This document shows positions 53,601 through 61,905 of a DNA stretch of 64,000 nucleotides, one piece after another. The notes below the pieces were generated by a model. It was not told the origin of the DNA and did not search any database. It worked only from the letters and a program-made list of their open reading frames with translations. Source of the stretch: Afifellaceae bacterium (GTDB lineage Bacteria > Pseudomonadota > Alphaproteobacteria > Rhizobiales > Afifellaceae); contig JANQRH010000022.1 of the NCBI GenBank assembly GCA_028284625.1, forward strand, positions 62,001 to 126,000, given 5' to 3'. The first letter of the stretch is position 1. Each line of letters opens with the position of its first letter. The position numbers and the translations under genes are program-made.

Positions 53601-55412
53601 ATGGCGCCAATCTTCATCGCTCTCACGGCTAACGGCGCCGAGACCGCGCGGCGCGCTCAAGCCACAATCGGCGGCGCGGTGCATGCCAAAGCGGGCGTGA
53701 CGGCGGGGACGGCAGATCACGTCTTCGACGACACGGCCAGCCACCTCCGTGCGCTTTTCAATGATGGCCAACCGATCGTCGGCATCTGCGCCGCAGGCAT
53801 CCTGATCCGCGTGCTGTCGCCGCTCATCGTAGACAAAGGCGACGAGCCGCCCGTCCTCGCGCTGTCGGAGGACGGTGCCAGCGTTGTGCCGCTTCTTGGC
53901 GGTCATCGCGGCGGCAACGATCTGGCGCGTGCGCTTGCCGCCGCACTCGGCGGCCACGCGGCGATCACGACGGCCGGGGACAATCGGTTCGGCGTGGCGC
54001 TCGATGCGCCGCCCGACGGCTGGTCGCTCGCTAATCCCGACGCCGCGAAGTCCGTGATGGCGGCGCTGCTGAATGGCGCCGCCGCGCGGCTGGAGGGCGA
54101 CGCGTCGTGGCTTGCCGAGAGCCGAATCCCGTTCAGTGATGAGGGGACCGTGCGGCTTGTCGCGACGACGGGTGAGATGGACTCGACGGATGGTGACCTC
54201 ACGCTTGTCTATCATCCGCAGAAACTCGCTGTCGGCATGGGCTGTGAGCGTGGAGCGGATCCAGAGGAAGCGATCGCGCTTCTGGAGCGCACACTCAAAG
54301 AGGCCGGGCTGGCGCCGGCCGCCGTGGCGCTTGTGACCTCTCTCGACCTGAAGGCCGATGAGCCCGCCATCCACGCCGCGACGGAATGGCTCGGTGTTCC
54401 GGCGCGGTTCTTCTTGGCCGATCGGCTGGAAGAGGAGACGCCGCGGCCCGCCGCGCCGGCGGAAGTCGTGTTTCGCGAAGTCGGATGCCGCGGCGTGGCG
54501 GAGGGCGCAGCGCTGGCCGCGGCCGGGCATAGCAGCACCTTGATCGTTGCCAAGCAGAAGAGCGCGCGCGTCACCTGCGCGATCGCCCAAGCGCCGCAAA
54601 TCATCGACGCGACACAGGTCGGCCGAGCGCGTGGACGCCTTGCGATCATCGGTGTCGGCCCCGGCGCAGAAAACTGGCTGACGCCGGAGGCGCGGCATCT
54701 GCTTGAAACAAGCGATGCGGCCATCGGCTATGCGCTTTATCTCGACCTTGTAGCCACGCACATCGCCCATGCGGAGCGCATCGATTCAACGCTCGGTGCG
54801 GAGGAGGCGCGCGTGCGGCAGGCGCTTGCCCTGGCGGCGGAGGGCCGCTCGGTGGCGCTTGTCTCGTCGGGCGATGCCGGCATCTATGCCATGGCGACGC
54901 TAGCGTTCGAATGTCTCGACGCGCGCGATATTCCCGACGCGGCGCGGCGCGTGGAAATCGTCGTTTCGCCCGGCATCTCCGCCATGCAAGCGGCAGCCGC
55001 GCGCGCCGGCGCGCCGCTCGGCCACGATTTCTGCGCCATATCGCTGTCGGATCTGTTGACGCCCTGGGAGACGATCGAAGCGCGCATTCGCGCCGCCGCG
55101 GGGGGCGACTTCGTCATCGCGTTCTACAATCCGGTCTCGGCGCGACGGCGGACGCAACTGGCGGAGGCCAAGACCATCCTTCTCGGTCATCGCCCACCCG
55201 ACACACCGGTGATCCTTGCCCGTAATCTCGGGCGCGACGGTGAGGCGGTCGTAAGCGTCCCGCTTCACGCGCTCTCAGTCGACGACGTGGACATGCTGAC
55301 GCTCGTCATCGTCGGCGCGTCGACGACGCGGCAGGTGGCGGCCGCCGGCCGCACCTGGGCCTACACGCCACGCGGCTACGAGAAGAAACGCCATGCCGAC
55401 GCGGCGGAGTAG
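53601..55412 (+). CDS. cobJ: CbiG-CobJ fusion: cobalt-precorrin-5A hydrolase plus precorrin-3B C17-methyltransferase
   Basis: The 603-residue protein joins two enzymes. Residues 1-345 are CbiG-like: an N-terminal domain with FNDGQPIVGICAAGILIRVLSPL and LLGGHRGGNDLAR, and a C-terminal domain with LAVGMGCERGADPEEA. CbiG opens the delta-lactone and releases acetaldehyde, an oxygen-independent step. Residues about 350-603 are CobJ/CbiH, a SAM methylase with LAIIGVGPGAENWLTPEA, LVSSGDAGIYAMATLAFE and FVIAFYNPVSARR. Fusing the ring-contraction methylase to CbiG puts the two steps on one chain. The ATG at 53601 is chosen; a GTG at 53595 is possible. Confidence 0.94.
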   Translation: MAPIFIALTANGAETARRAQATIGGAVHAKAGVTAGTADHVFDDTASHLRALFNDGQPIVGICAAGILIRVLSPLIVDKGDEPPVLALSEDGASVVPLLGGHRGGNDLARALAAALGGHAAITTAGDNRFGVALDAPPDGWSLANPDAAKSVMAALLNGAAARLEGDASWLAESRIPFSDEGTVRLVATTGEMDSTDGDLTLVYHPQKLAVGMGCERGADPEEAIALLERTLKEAGLAPAAVALVTSLDLKADEPAIHAATEWLGVPARFFLADRLEEETPRPAAPAEVVFREVGCRGVAEGAALAAAGHSSTLIVAKQKSARVTCAIAQAPQIIDATQVGRARGRLAIIGVGPGAENWLTPEARHLLETSDAAIGYALYLDLVATHIAHAERIDSTLGAEEARVRQALALAAEGRSVALVSSGDAGIYAMATLAFECLDARDIPDAARRVEIVVSPGISAMQAAAARAGAPLGHDFCAISLSDLLTPWETIEARIRAAAGGDFVIAFYNPVSARRRTQLAEAKTILLGHRPPDTPVILARNLGRDGEAVVSVPLHALSVDDVDMLTLVIVGASTTRQVAAAGRTWAYTPRGYEKKRHADAAE

Positions 55413-55427
55413 AGGCTCGCCCGAGCC

Positions 55428-56198
55428 ATGAGCGCCGTGGTGCATTTTATCGGCGCTGGGCCGGGGGCTGCCGACCTCATCACGGTACGCGGGCTGAGGC
55501 TCATCCAAAGCGCGCCCGTCTGTCTCTACGCGGGCTCGCTGGTACCGGCTGAGATCGTCGCGGCGGCACCTGAGGGCGCGCGCGTGCTCGACACCGCTCC
55601 GATGACGCTCGACGCCATCGTCGCGGAGATGGAAGCGGCGGTCGCCGCGGGCAAGGATGTGGCGCGCGTCCATTCCGGCGACCCGTCGCTTTATGGCGCG
55701 ATCGCCGAACAGATGCGCCGGCTCGATGCGCTCGGCATCGCCTACGACGTGACGCCGGGCGTGCCGGCCTTTGCAGCGGCAGCGGCGGCGCTTCGCCGTG
55801 AGCTCACCATTCCCGAAGTGACGCAGACGGTGATCCTCACACGCACGGCGATGAAATCCTCCGCCATGCCGGAGGGCGAAGACTTGGCGACGCTCGCCCG
55901 CTCCAGCGCGACTTTGGCCATCCATCTCTCGGTGCGCAATCTTCTGGAGGTCGAGCGGCAGCTCACGCCGACCTATGGAGGCGACTGCCCTGTGATCGTC
56001 GCTTATCGGGTCGGCTGGCCGGACGAGATGTTCATCGAAGGGACGCTCGCCGACATCCGCGACAAGGTGCGGGAGGCGAAGATCACGCGTACGGCGCTGA
56101 TCTTTGTCGGGCGCGCACTGGCGGAAACGGATTTTCGCGACTCCGCACTCTACGATTCAGCGCATGCGCATGTCTTGCGCCCGAAGCGGAAGGCTTAG
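55428..56198 (+). CDS. cobM: Precorrin-4 C11-methyltransferase
   Basis: CobM/CbiF methylates C-11. The 256-residue protein has VHFIGAGPGAADLITVRG, VARVHSGDPSLYGAIAEQM, DVTPGVPAFAAAAAAL and LTRTAMKSSAMPEGE, and near the end ALIFVGRALAETDFRDSALYD, all characteristic of CobM. It starts 15 bases after the CbiG-CobJ gene. Its stop overlaps the stop of cobB by 4 bases, the two genes being convergent. Confidence 0.96.
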   Translation: MSAVVHFIGAGPGAADLITVRGLRLIQSAPVCLYAGSLVPAEIVAAAPEGARVLDTAPMTLDAIVAEMEAAVAAGKDVARVHSGDPSLYGAIAEQMRRLDALGIAYDVTPGVPAFAAAAAALRRELTIPEVTQTVILTRTAMKSSAMPEGEDLATLARSSATLAIHLSVRNLLEVERQLTPTYGGDCPVIVAYRVGWPDEMFIEGTLADIRDKVREAKITRTALIFVGRALAETDFRDSALYDSAHAHVLRPKRKA

Positions 56199-57502
56199 AT
56201 CGCGTCGATCACGTGCGCGAACGAGCCCATCACGCGGCCGCGACGGATGCCGATCGGCCCGAGCTTCTCGCCGCTCACGGCTTCGGCTTCGAACAGCCGG
56301 TCGGCGTCGCCTTCGCTTACGATGCGGGCAAAGTGGAATTCGTGCGCGCTGAGCGGCATCGCCCAGGGGAGATCGCCGATCGGTCGCAGCACGCGATAGC
56401 CGAGATGCAGCATGCGGTGGCGAAAGCCCGTCGTAAGCGGCAACAGGCCGAGCATGGGGTGATCCGCGCCGTCGGCGTCGTTGAGACTTTCGCCCAACAC
56501 CATGTAGCCGCCGCACTCGCCGTAGATCAGCGCGCCGCGTTCGGCTGCGCCGTGCACGCCGTCCCGGAAACGGCGCGCGGCGGCGATGGCGCCGGCATGC
56601 AGCTCCGGATAGCCGCCGGGCAGGAATATGGCGTCTGCGTCTTCGGGCGGCCCTTCATCAGCGAGCGGCGAGAAGAACGCGATCTCCGCCCCGGCGCCCC
56701 GCCAGCCCTCAAGCAGGTGGGGATAGGCGAAGGCGAAGGCGACGTCCCGCGCAACGGCGATCTTTTGGCCGAGCGGCGGAAGTGCTTTTGCGTCGTCTGC
56801 CTGACCCGAGATTGGTGCAGCTGCCTTCGTGATTGCATCAAGGTCGCAGCCTTCCGCCACCAGCGTGCGAGCGCGCGCGATCTTGGCGTTGAGATCGGCG
56901 TGCTCCTCCGCCTGCACCAATCCAAGATGACGCGAGGCGATCGCGATGTTGGGCTCTCGCCGCACCAGACCGAGAAGGGGTACGGAAGCGCGGGCAAACC
57001 CCTCGCGGATGAGCGCGGCATGGCGCTCCGACGCTACTTGATTGACGATGGCGCCGGTGACCTCAAAGCCGTCCGCCAGCCGCGCGAAGCCCTCCGCGAT
57101 CGCCGCCGCGCTTTGCGCAAGCCCTGCGGCGTTGATGACGAGGAGCACCGGCAGCCCGGTCGCCGCGGCGAGCGCCGCCGTCGATCCCGCCCCGCCCGTG
57201 CCCCCGTCATAAAGCCCCATCACGCCTTCAACGACGATGATGTCGGCGCCAGCAGCCTGGTGCGCCAGACGCGCGCTGAGGCCGTCATGGCGCATCGCCC
57301 AAGGATCGAGATTGATGGCCGGTGTGCCGCTCGCCGCCTCAAGAAAGCGCGGATCGATATAGTCGGGTCCGCATTTCGCAGCGGCGACGGTCAGGCCGCG
57401 GTCGCGAAGTGCTGTGATCAGGCCGAGCGAAACGAGCGTCTTGCCGGAATGGCTGGTCGCGCCGGCGACGATGAGGCCCCTGGGCCGCCCGGCTTGAATC
57501 AT
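56195..57502 (-). CDS. cobB: Cobyrinate a,c-diamide synthase
   Basis: CobB/CbiA amidates the a and c acetates using glutamine and ATP. The 435-residue protein has an N-terminal ATP-binding domain with GLIVAGATSHSGKTLVSLGL and VEGVMGLYDG, then a C-terminal class I glutaminase domain with IYGECGGYMVLGESL (Cys) and the AHEFHFARI region (His). The ATG overlaps the cobA stop by 4 bases, indicating a cobA-cobB operon on the minus strand convergent with cobM. Confidence 0.96.
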   Translation of the reverse strand: MIQAGRPRGLIVAGATSHSGKTLVSLGLITALRDRGLTVAAAKCGPDYIDPRFLEAASGTPAINLDPWAMRHDGLSARLAHQAAGADIIVVEGVMGLYDGGTGGAGSTAALAAATGLPVLLVINAAGLAQSAAAIAEGFARLADGFEVTGAIVNQVASERHAALIREGFARASVPLLGLVRREPNIAIASRHLGLVQAEEHADLNAKIARARTLVAEGCDLDAITKAAAPISGQADDAKALPPLGQKIAVARDVAFAFAYPHLLEGWRGAGAEIAFFSPLADEGPPEDADAIFLPGGYPELHAGAIAAARRFRDGVHGAAERGALIYGECGGYMVLGESLNDADGADHPMLGLLPLTTGFRHRMLHLGYRVLRPIGDLPWAMPLSAHEFHFARIVSEGDADRLFEAEAVSGEKLGPIGIRRGRVMGSFAHVIDAI

Positions 57503-58359
57503 GCGGTCTTGCCGCGCGCCTCACTCGCCCGCAGGCCGAGCGGATCGGCGATGAGCTCACGTCCGGTCAATGCGCCGACCCAATCGAGCGCAGCGCGGAG
57601 CCGTACCACTTCGCCGATGACGACGATGGCGGGCGGTTCCATGCCACTCAGAGCCAGATCAGTGGCGGCGGTGCCCAGCGTCGTCTCGAGGACCTGCTGC
57701 TCACCCGTCGTCGCGCTGACCACGATTGCAGTGGGCTCCGACGGTGCGCGGCCCGCGTCCATGAGCGCGGCGCTGATCGGCTTCAGATGCTTCAGCGCCA
57801 TATACATGACGATGACCGGCGCGCCGCGCGCCACGCCGACCCAATCGATAGAGGACGGTGTGAGGCCGGTCTGGTCATGGCCGGTGAGGAATGTCACGGC
57901 GTGATTGACGTCGCGATGCGTCACGGGAATGCCGGCATAGGCCAGCCCGCCAATGCCAGCGGAAACGCCGGGCACGATGCGGAAGGGGATGCCGGCCTCC
58001 ACCAGCGCCAGCGCTTCCTCGCCGCCGCGCCCGAAGACCAGCGGGTCGCCACCCTTCAGGCGGCAGACGCGTTTACCCGCGCGCGCCAGTGACACAAGCT
58101 TCAGCGAGATATCGCGCTGCTTGGGCGACGGCTTGCCGCCGCGCTTGCCGGCATATTCGATGGCAGCACCCGGCCGCGCATAATCGAGCACGCTTCTGTC
58201 GACCAGCGCGTCGTAGACCACCACATCGGCCTGGGCGAGCGCGTTCGCCGCGTGCAGCGTCAAAAGCCCCGGGTCGCCAGGGCCGGCGCCGACCAGCCAC
58301 ACCCAGCCCGGCTCGAATGCGGGCAGCCCATCAAGAAGCGCGTCGCGGCGTTGGATCAT
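57499..58359 (-). CDS. cobA: Uroporphyrinogen-III C-methyltransferase
   Basis: CobA adds two methyls to uroporphyrinogen III to make precorrin-2, the branch point to siroheme and B12. The 286-residue protein has WLVGAGPGDPGLLTLHAANAL, KRVCRLKGGDPLVFGRGGEE and VPGVSAGIGGLAYAGIPVTHR. It lacks the dehydrogenase/ferrochelatase part found in CysG, so the step to sirohydrochlorin needs another enzyme, not seen in the window. It is divergent from cbiD across 45 bases. Confidence 0.96.
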   Translation of the reverse strand: MIQRRDALLDGLPAFEPGWVWLVGAGPGDPGLLTLHAANALAQADVVVYDALVDRSVLDYARPGAAIEYAGKRGGKPSPKQRDISLKLVSLARAGKRVCRLKGGDPLVFGRGGEEALALVEAGIPFRIVPGVSAGIGGLAYAGIPVTHRDVNHAVTFLTGHDQTGLTPSSIDWVGVARGAPVIVMYMALKHLKPISAALMDAGRAPSEPTAIVVSATTGEQQVLETTLGTAATDLALSGMEPPAIVVIGEVVRLRAALDWVGALTGRELIADPLGLRASEARGKTA

Positions 58360-58404
58360 GCCGTCCTTCTATCCGGGCAGCGGCCGCGCGGCTATAGGTT
58401 CCGC

Positions 58405-59523
58405 ATGTCGGACCAAGCCGCACGATCGTCCAGGGGCCGCCCGAACGATCGGCCGCTGCGCCGCGGCTGGACCACCGGCGCCTGCGCAACCGCTGCGGCT
58501 AAAGCAGCGTTCCAGGCTTGCCTCACCGGCGAATTCCCCGATCCGGTGACGATCCGCCTGCCGCGCGGCGAGACGCCGGCTTTCGCGCTCTGCCGCACTG
58601 CGCGTGAGGCGGATGGCGCCATGGCGAGCATTATTAAGGACGCCGGCGACGACCCCGACGTCACCCATCTGGCAGAGATCGCCGCCAATGTGCGGCCGAT
58701 GCCGAAGGGGCACGGTGTCTCCTTCAAGGCGGGCGCCGGCGTGGGCACGATCACGCGTGCCGGCCTGCCGCTGCCGCCGGGCGAGCCGGCGATCAATCCC
58801 GTGCCGCGACGCATGATGAGCGAGGCGATCCAAGAGGTTGCCGCCGCGCAGGGCACGTCGCCTGATGCGGAGATTGAGATTTCCATTCCCGGCGGCGAGG
58901 CGCTTGCCGAAAAGACCTGGAACCCGCGGCTCGGAATCATCGGCGGTTTGTCGATCCTCGGCACGACGGGCATTGTCGTGCCGTTCTCCTGCGCGGCGTG
59001 GATTCATTCCATCCATCGCGGCATTGACGTGGCGCGCGCTGCCGGACTGGAGCACGTCGCCGGCTCTACAGGCAACACATCGGAGGAGGCTGTGCGCCGG
59101 CGCTACGATTTGCCGGATATTGCGCTTCTCGACATGGGGGACTTTGCCGGCGGGCTCCTCAAATATCTGCGTAACCATCCCCTGCCCCGTCTGACCCTTG
59201 CCGGCGGCTTCGCCAAGATGACGAAGCTCGCGCAAGGCGCGCTCGATCTGCATTCGGCGCGCTCGCAGGTGGACCACGCGTTTCTTGCCGGACTTGCGGA
59301 GGCAATCGGCGCTGATGCGACGCTGGTCGCGGCGATCGGCGCGGCAAACAATGCGGCGGAGGTTCTGGCGCTCGCCGAGCGGGATGGATTGCCGCTTGCT
59401 ATGCACATTGCGGAGCGCGCGCGTGTCACGGCAAGGGAGGTGCTTGGATCGGCGCCCGTGACGGTCAATGTGCTGATCGTCGACCGCGAAGGGCGCGTGC
59501 AAGCAGAGACGCAATATGGCTAG
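58405..59523 (+). CDS. cbiD: Cobalt-precorrin-5B C1-methyltransferase
   Basis: CbiD methylates C-1 in the anaerobic route, replacing the CobF step of the aerobic route. The 372-residue protein has RRGWTTGACATAAAKAAF near residue 20, the conserved GAGVGTITRAGLPLPPGEPAINP, GIIGGLSILGTTGIVVPFSC and AGSTGNTSEEAV. The ATG at 58405 starts the recognised similarity; the open frame extends upstream into cobA on the other strand. It overlaps cobK by 8 bases. Confidence 0.95.
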   Translation: MSDQAARSSRGRPNDRPLRRGWTTGACATAAAKAAFQACLTGEFPDPVTIRLPRGETPAFALCRTAREADGAMASIIKDAGDDPDVTHLAEIAANVRPMPKGHGVSFKAGAGVGTITRAGLPLPPGEPAINPVPRRMMSEAIQEVAAAQGTSPDAEIEISIPGGEALAEKTWNPRLGIIGGLSILGTTGIVVPFSCAAWIHSIHRGIDVARAAGLEHVAGSTGNTSEEAVRRRYDLPDIALLDMGDFAGGLLKYLRNHPLPRLTLAGGFAKMTKLAQGALDLHSARSQVDHAFLAGLAEAIGADATLVAAIGAANNAAEVLALAERDGLPLAMHIAERARVTAREVLGSAPVTVNVLIVDREGRVQAETQYG

Positions 59524-60262
59524 GCTGCTCATTCTTGGCGGGACGGCGGAAGCGGCGGAGCTGGCGGCACGGCTTGCGGGCGACGCGCGGCTGGAGACCG
59601 TGACCTCGCTCGCCGGGCTGACGCGGCTCCCCAATGTCGGCGCGGGCCGGGTGCGCCGCGGCGGATTTGGCGGGCCGGACGGCCTTGCCGCCTTCCTGAG
59701 CGACGAGGGCTACGATGCGCTCATCGACGCGACGCATCCCTTTGCCGCGCAGATCGCCGCGCATGCGGCCGAGGCCTCACAAAAAGCGAAAGTGCCGCGC
59801 GTAAAACTGCTGCGCCCGCCGTTTGAGCGCACGGCGGAGGACAATTTCGTGCCGGTCCAGGATGTCCAGGCTGCCGCCGATTCCTTGCCGGAAGGCGCGC
59901 GCGTGTTTCTCGCTGCCGGGCGACGCGAAGTGGCGCCCTTTGCCGCGCGCAGCGACCTCTGGTGCCTGATCCGCATGATCGAGCCGCCGACCGCCGGAGA
60001 GCGCCTACCCCAGGGCGAGGTTATTCTCGGCCGCCCGCCGACCGACCCGGCGGAGGAGGAGTTGCTTCTGAGAGAGCACCAAATCGGCTGGATCGTCTCA
60101 AAGGACTCCGGCGGGCGGGCCGCCGCCAAGATCATCGCGGCGCGGCGTCTTGGCCTGCCGGTGGTGCTTGTAGAGCGACCCAAGCCGCCTGCCGGACCGA
60201 CCGTGGAGAATGTCGACGCGGTGGTGGACTGGATCGAGACGACTTTGTTTGGCGAACCGTAG
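59516..60262 (+). CDS. cobK: Precorrin-6A reductase
   Basis: CobK/CbiJ reduces the precorrin-6 macrocycle with NADPH. The 248-residue protein has LLILGGTAEAAELAARLAG at the N-terminus, the segment ALIDATHPFAAQIAAHA and VSKDSGGRAAAKIIAARRLGLPVVLVERP, which define the family. The ATG at 59516 lies inside the end of cbiD, so translation is coupled. It is the last corrin gene on the plus strand; repeats follow. Confidence 0.95.
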   Translation: MARLLILGGTAEAAELAARLAGDARLETVTSLAGLTRLPNVGAGRVRRGGFGGPDGLAAFLSDEGYDALIDATHPFAAQIAAHAAEASQKAKVPRVKLLRPPFERTAEDNFVPVQDVQAAADSLPEGARVFLAAGRREVAPFAARSDLWCLIRMIEPPTAGERLPQGEVILGRPPTDPAEEELLLREHQIGWIVSKDSGGRAAAKIIAARRLGLPVVLVERPKPPAGPTVENVDAVVDWIETTLFGEP

Positions 60263-60358
60263 CCCGCATGAAGCAATGCGAGATGCAGGACCTCACGGTC
60301 CAGCGAAGCTCCCCCGGATTGCGCTTCGCTCATTCGGGCTGCAGGACCGCGGTCTGTA

Positions 60359-60507
60359 ACCTCCCCCTGGAGGGGAGGTCGGAGTTTGCAAGGCAGGAGC
60401 CGAAGCAAACTCCGGGAGGGGGAGTGTTGTTCCGCTGTAGCTCGAACTGCTCACCCCTCCCCGAAAGCGGCGTTGCCGCTTTCGACCCTCCCTCAAGGGG
60501 AGGGTTG
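60359..60507. repeat. Intergenic inverted-repeat element related to the 39151 repeat
   Basis: The left arm (ACCTCCCC...GGGGAGGTCGGA, from 60359) is matched by CGACCCTCCCTC...GGGGAGGGTT near 60484-60507. The segment between includes GGAGTTTGC...GCAAACTCC (about 60380-60413) and GAAAGCGGC...GCCGCTTTC (60461-60484) pairs. The same CCTCCCC/GGGGAGG core occurs in the element at 39151. The preceding bases 60270-60358 also form short hairpins (for example GGACCTCACGGTCC). No gene lies between 60263 and 60524. Confidence 0.7.
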
Positions 60508-60524
60508 CAATGCCATAGCCCTCT

Positions 60525-61274
60525 TCAAGCGGCGCGCTGGGCGGCGATCTCGCGTTTGTCGCGCGCCAGCCAGATATCGAGGAAGTTCGATAGCCAGGCG
60601 CGGATCGGCGGGTCGTAGCGGAACCAGCCGGCCATATGCTCCGGCCGCGATTGCGCCATGGGAAGCGCGAAACGCTCCGCGCCACGCACCGTCCAGCGGC
60701 AAGCCATGGCGTAGGTCAGCTCGGAATGAAACTGAATGCCGAAGGCGGTGTCGTTCACAGAAAACGCCTGGTTCCTGAAAATGTCGCCGCGCGCCAGAAG
60801 CGTTGCCTCGGCCGGCAGGTCGAAACCCTCGCGGTGCCATTGATAGACCATGTTCGGCCAATGCATGACCTTGCGGCCTTCGGGCGTGGCGTGCAGCTTG
60901 TAGAAACCGACTTCCGCGCAACCGTGGCGGTGGGCGGAGACCCGGCTGCCGAGATGCTTGGCGAGCATCTGCGCACCGAGGCAGATGCCGAGAAACGGCG
61001 CGCCCTCCTTCAGCGACAGGCCGATCCAGTCCGTCTCCCGGCGCAGATAGTCGTCGCTGTCATTGGCGCTCATCGGCCCGCCGAAAATGATGGAGCCGGC
61101 GTGTTTCTCCATCGTGTCGGGCAGCGGATCGCCGAAGCGCGGTTTGCGGATGTCGAGCTCAAACCCCTTGGCCTTCAGCATGTGCCCGAGCTTGCCGGGG
61201 CTTGAGCCCTCCTGATGAAGGACGATGAGGACCTTTTGCGGCTCAGATTGCGGAGCGGGCGCGTGCTTCTGCAT
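60525..61274 (-). CDS. Class I glutamine amidotransferase-like protein
   Basis: The 249-residue protein has a GATase class I fold with the nucleophile Cys98 in PFLGICLGAQMLA and the partners His183 and Glu185 in IQFHSELT; the triad is complete. The N-terminal part has IIFGGPMSANDSDDYLRRE, typical of the stand-alone GMP synthase-like amidotransferase group of alphaproteobacteria. Possible substrates include gamma-glutamyl compounds; nothing here decides. It is transcribed towards the 60359 repeat. Confidence 0.9.
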   Translation of the reverse strand: MQKHAPAPQSEPQKVLIVLHQEGSSPGKLGHMLKAKGFELDIRKPRFGDPLPDTMEKHAGSIIFGGPMSANDSDDYLRRETDWIGLSLKEGAPFLGICLGAQMLAKHLGSRVSAHRHGCAEVGFYKLHATPEGRKVMHWPNMVYQWHREGFDLPAEATLLARGDIFRNQAFSVNDTAFGIQFHSELTYAMACRWTVRGAERFALPMAQSRPEHMAGWFRYDPPIRAWLSNFLDIWLARDKREIAAQRAA

Positions 61275-61319
61275 GGCTAAAGGATGCCGGCGAATGGTCG
61301 CGCATGCAACATGTGCGGG

Positions 61320-61799
61320 TCAGGCCCCCTCGCCAGCCCCGCCGCGCCTGTTCTCCGCCACGGCAAGCTTGCGGGCGATGCGATCGCTGCGGTGCACACC
61401 CATCAGCTCTGCCACCCGCCACACGAGGTTTTCCTCAAATTCGTGGCTTTCGCCGTCGGCGTAAACGATCTCCCACAGATGCTCGATGACGCTGATGCGC
61501 TCCGCCTCGCTCATCTGGCCCTTCAGGATACTGGTGAAGCGATAGAGGTCGACCGCCTCGCTTTCCGCCGCCGTTGCGTCGGCGATCAGCGTGTCCAGGT
61601 CGATGTCGGAGAGCGTGTAATTGCGCAGCAGGAGGTCGCGCAGCGTCTTTCGCTCCTCCTCGCTCACGGTTCCGTCCACCGCCATGCAGTGCACAAGCAG
61701 GGCCGCCAGCGCCAGCCGCGTGTCGTGAGCGCTGACGTGACGCTCCTCCTCTTCAACCATGCCGAGACGGCGCACGAAATCCCGTAGAGCATCGATCAT
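61320..61799 (-). CDS. TerB-like (tellurite-resistance TerB family) protein
   Basis: The 159-residue protein is all helical with LALAALLVHCMAVDGTVSEEERKTL and LWEIVYADGESHEFEENLVWRVAELMGV, the paired acidic DG-S-EE motifs of TerB domains, which bind metal or act as stress-linked scaffolds. No other ter gene is present, so tellurite resistance is unlikely to be its role. It has no signal peptide. The Gly-rich tail (RRGGAGEGA) is short. It is 45 bases upstream of the amidotransferase gene and divergent from the MATE gene. Confidence 0.88.
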   Translation of the reverse strand: MIDALRDFVRRLGMVEEEERHVSAHDTRLALAALLVHCMAVDGTVSEEERKTLRDLLLRNYTLSDIDLDTLIADATAAESEAVDLYRFTSILKGQMSEAERISVIEHLWEIVYADGESHEFEENLVWRVAELMGVHRSDRIARKLAVAENRRGGAGEGA

Positions 61800-61905
61800 C
61801 AGGTTGACTTAGGACGAAACGGCTGAGAAATCACCCTGCCGGCCGCCATTGCGCCCAAGCCCCCTTACGAGGGACCGCGCCGGCCACCCGTTTGGATGTC
61901 GCCCG

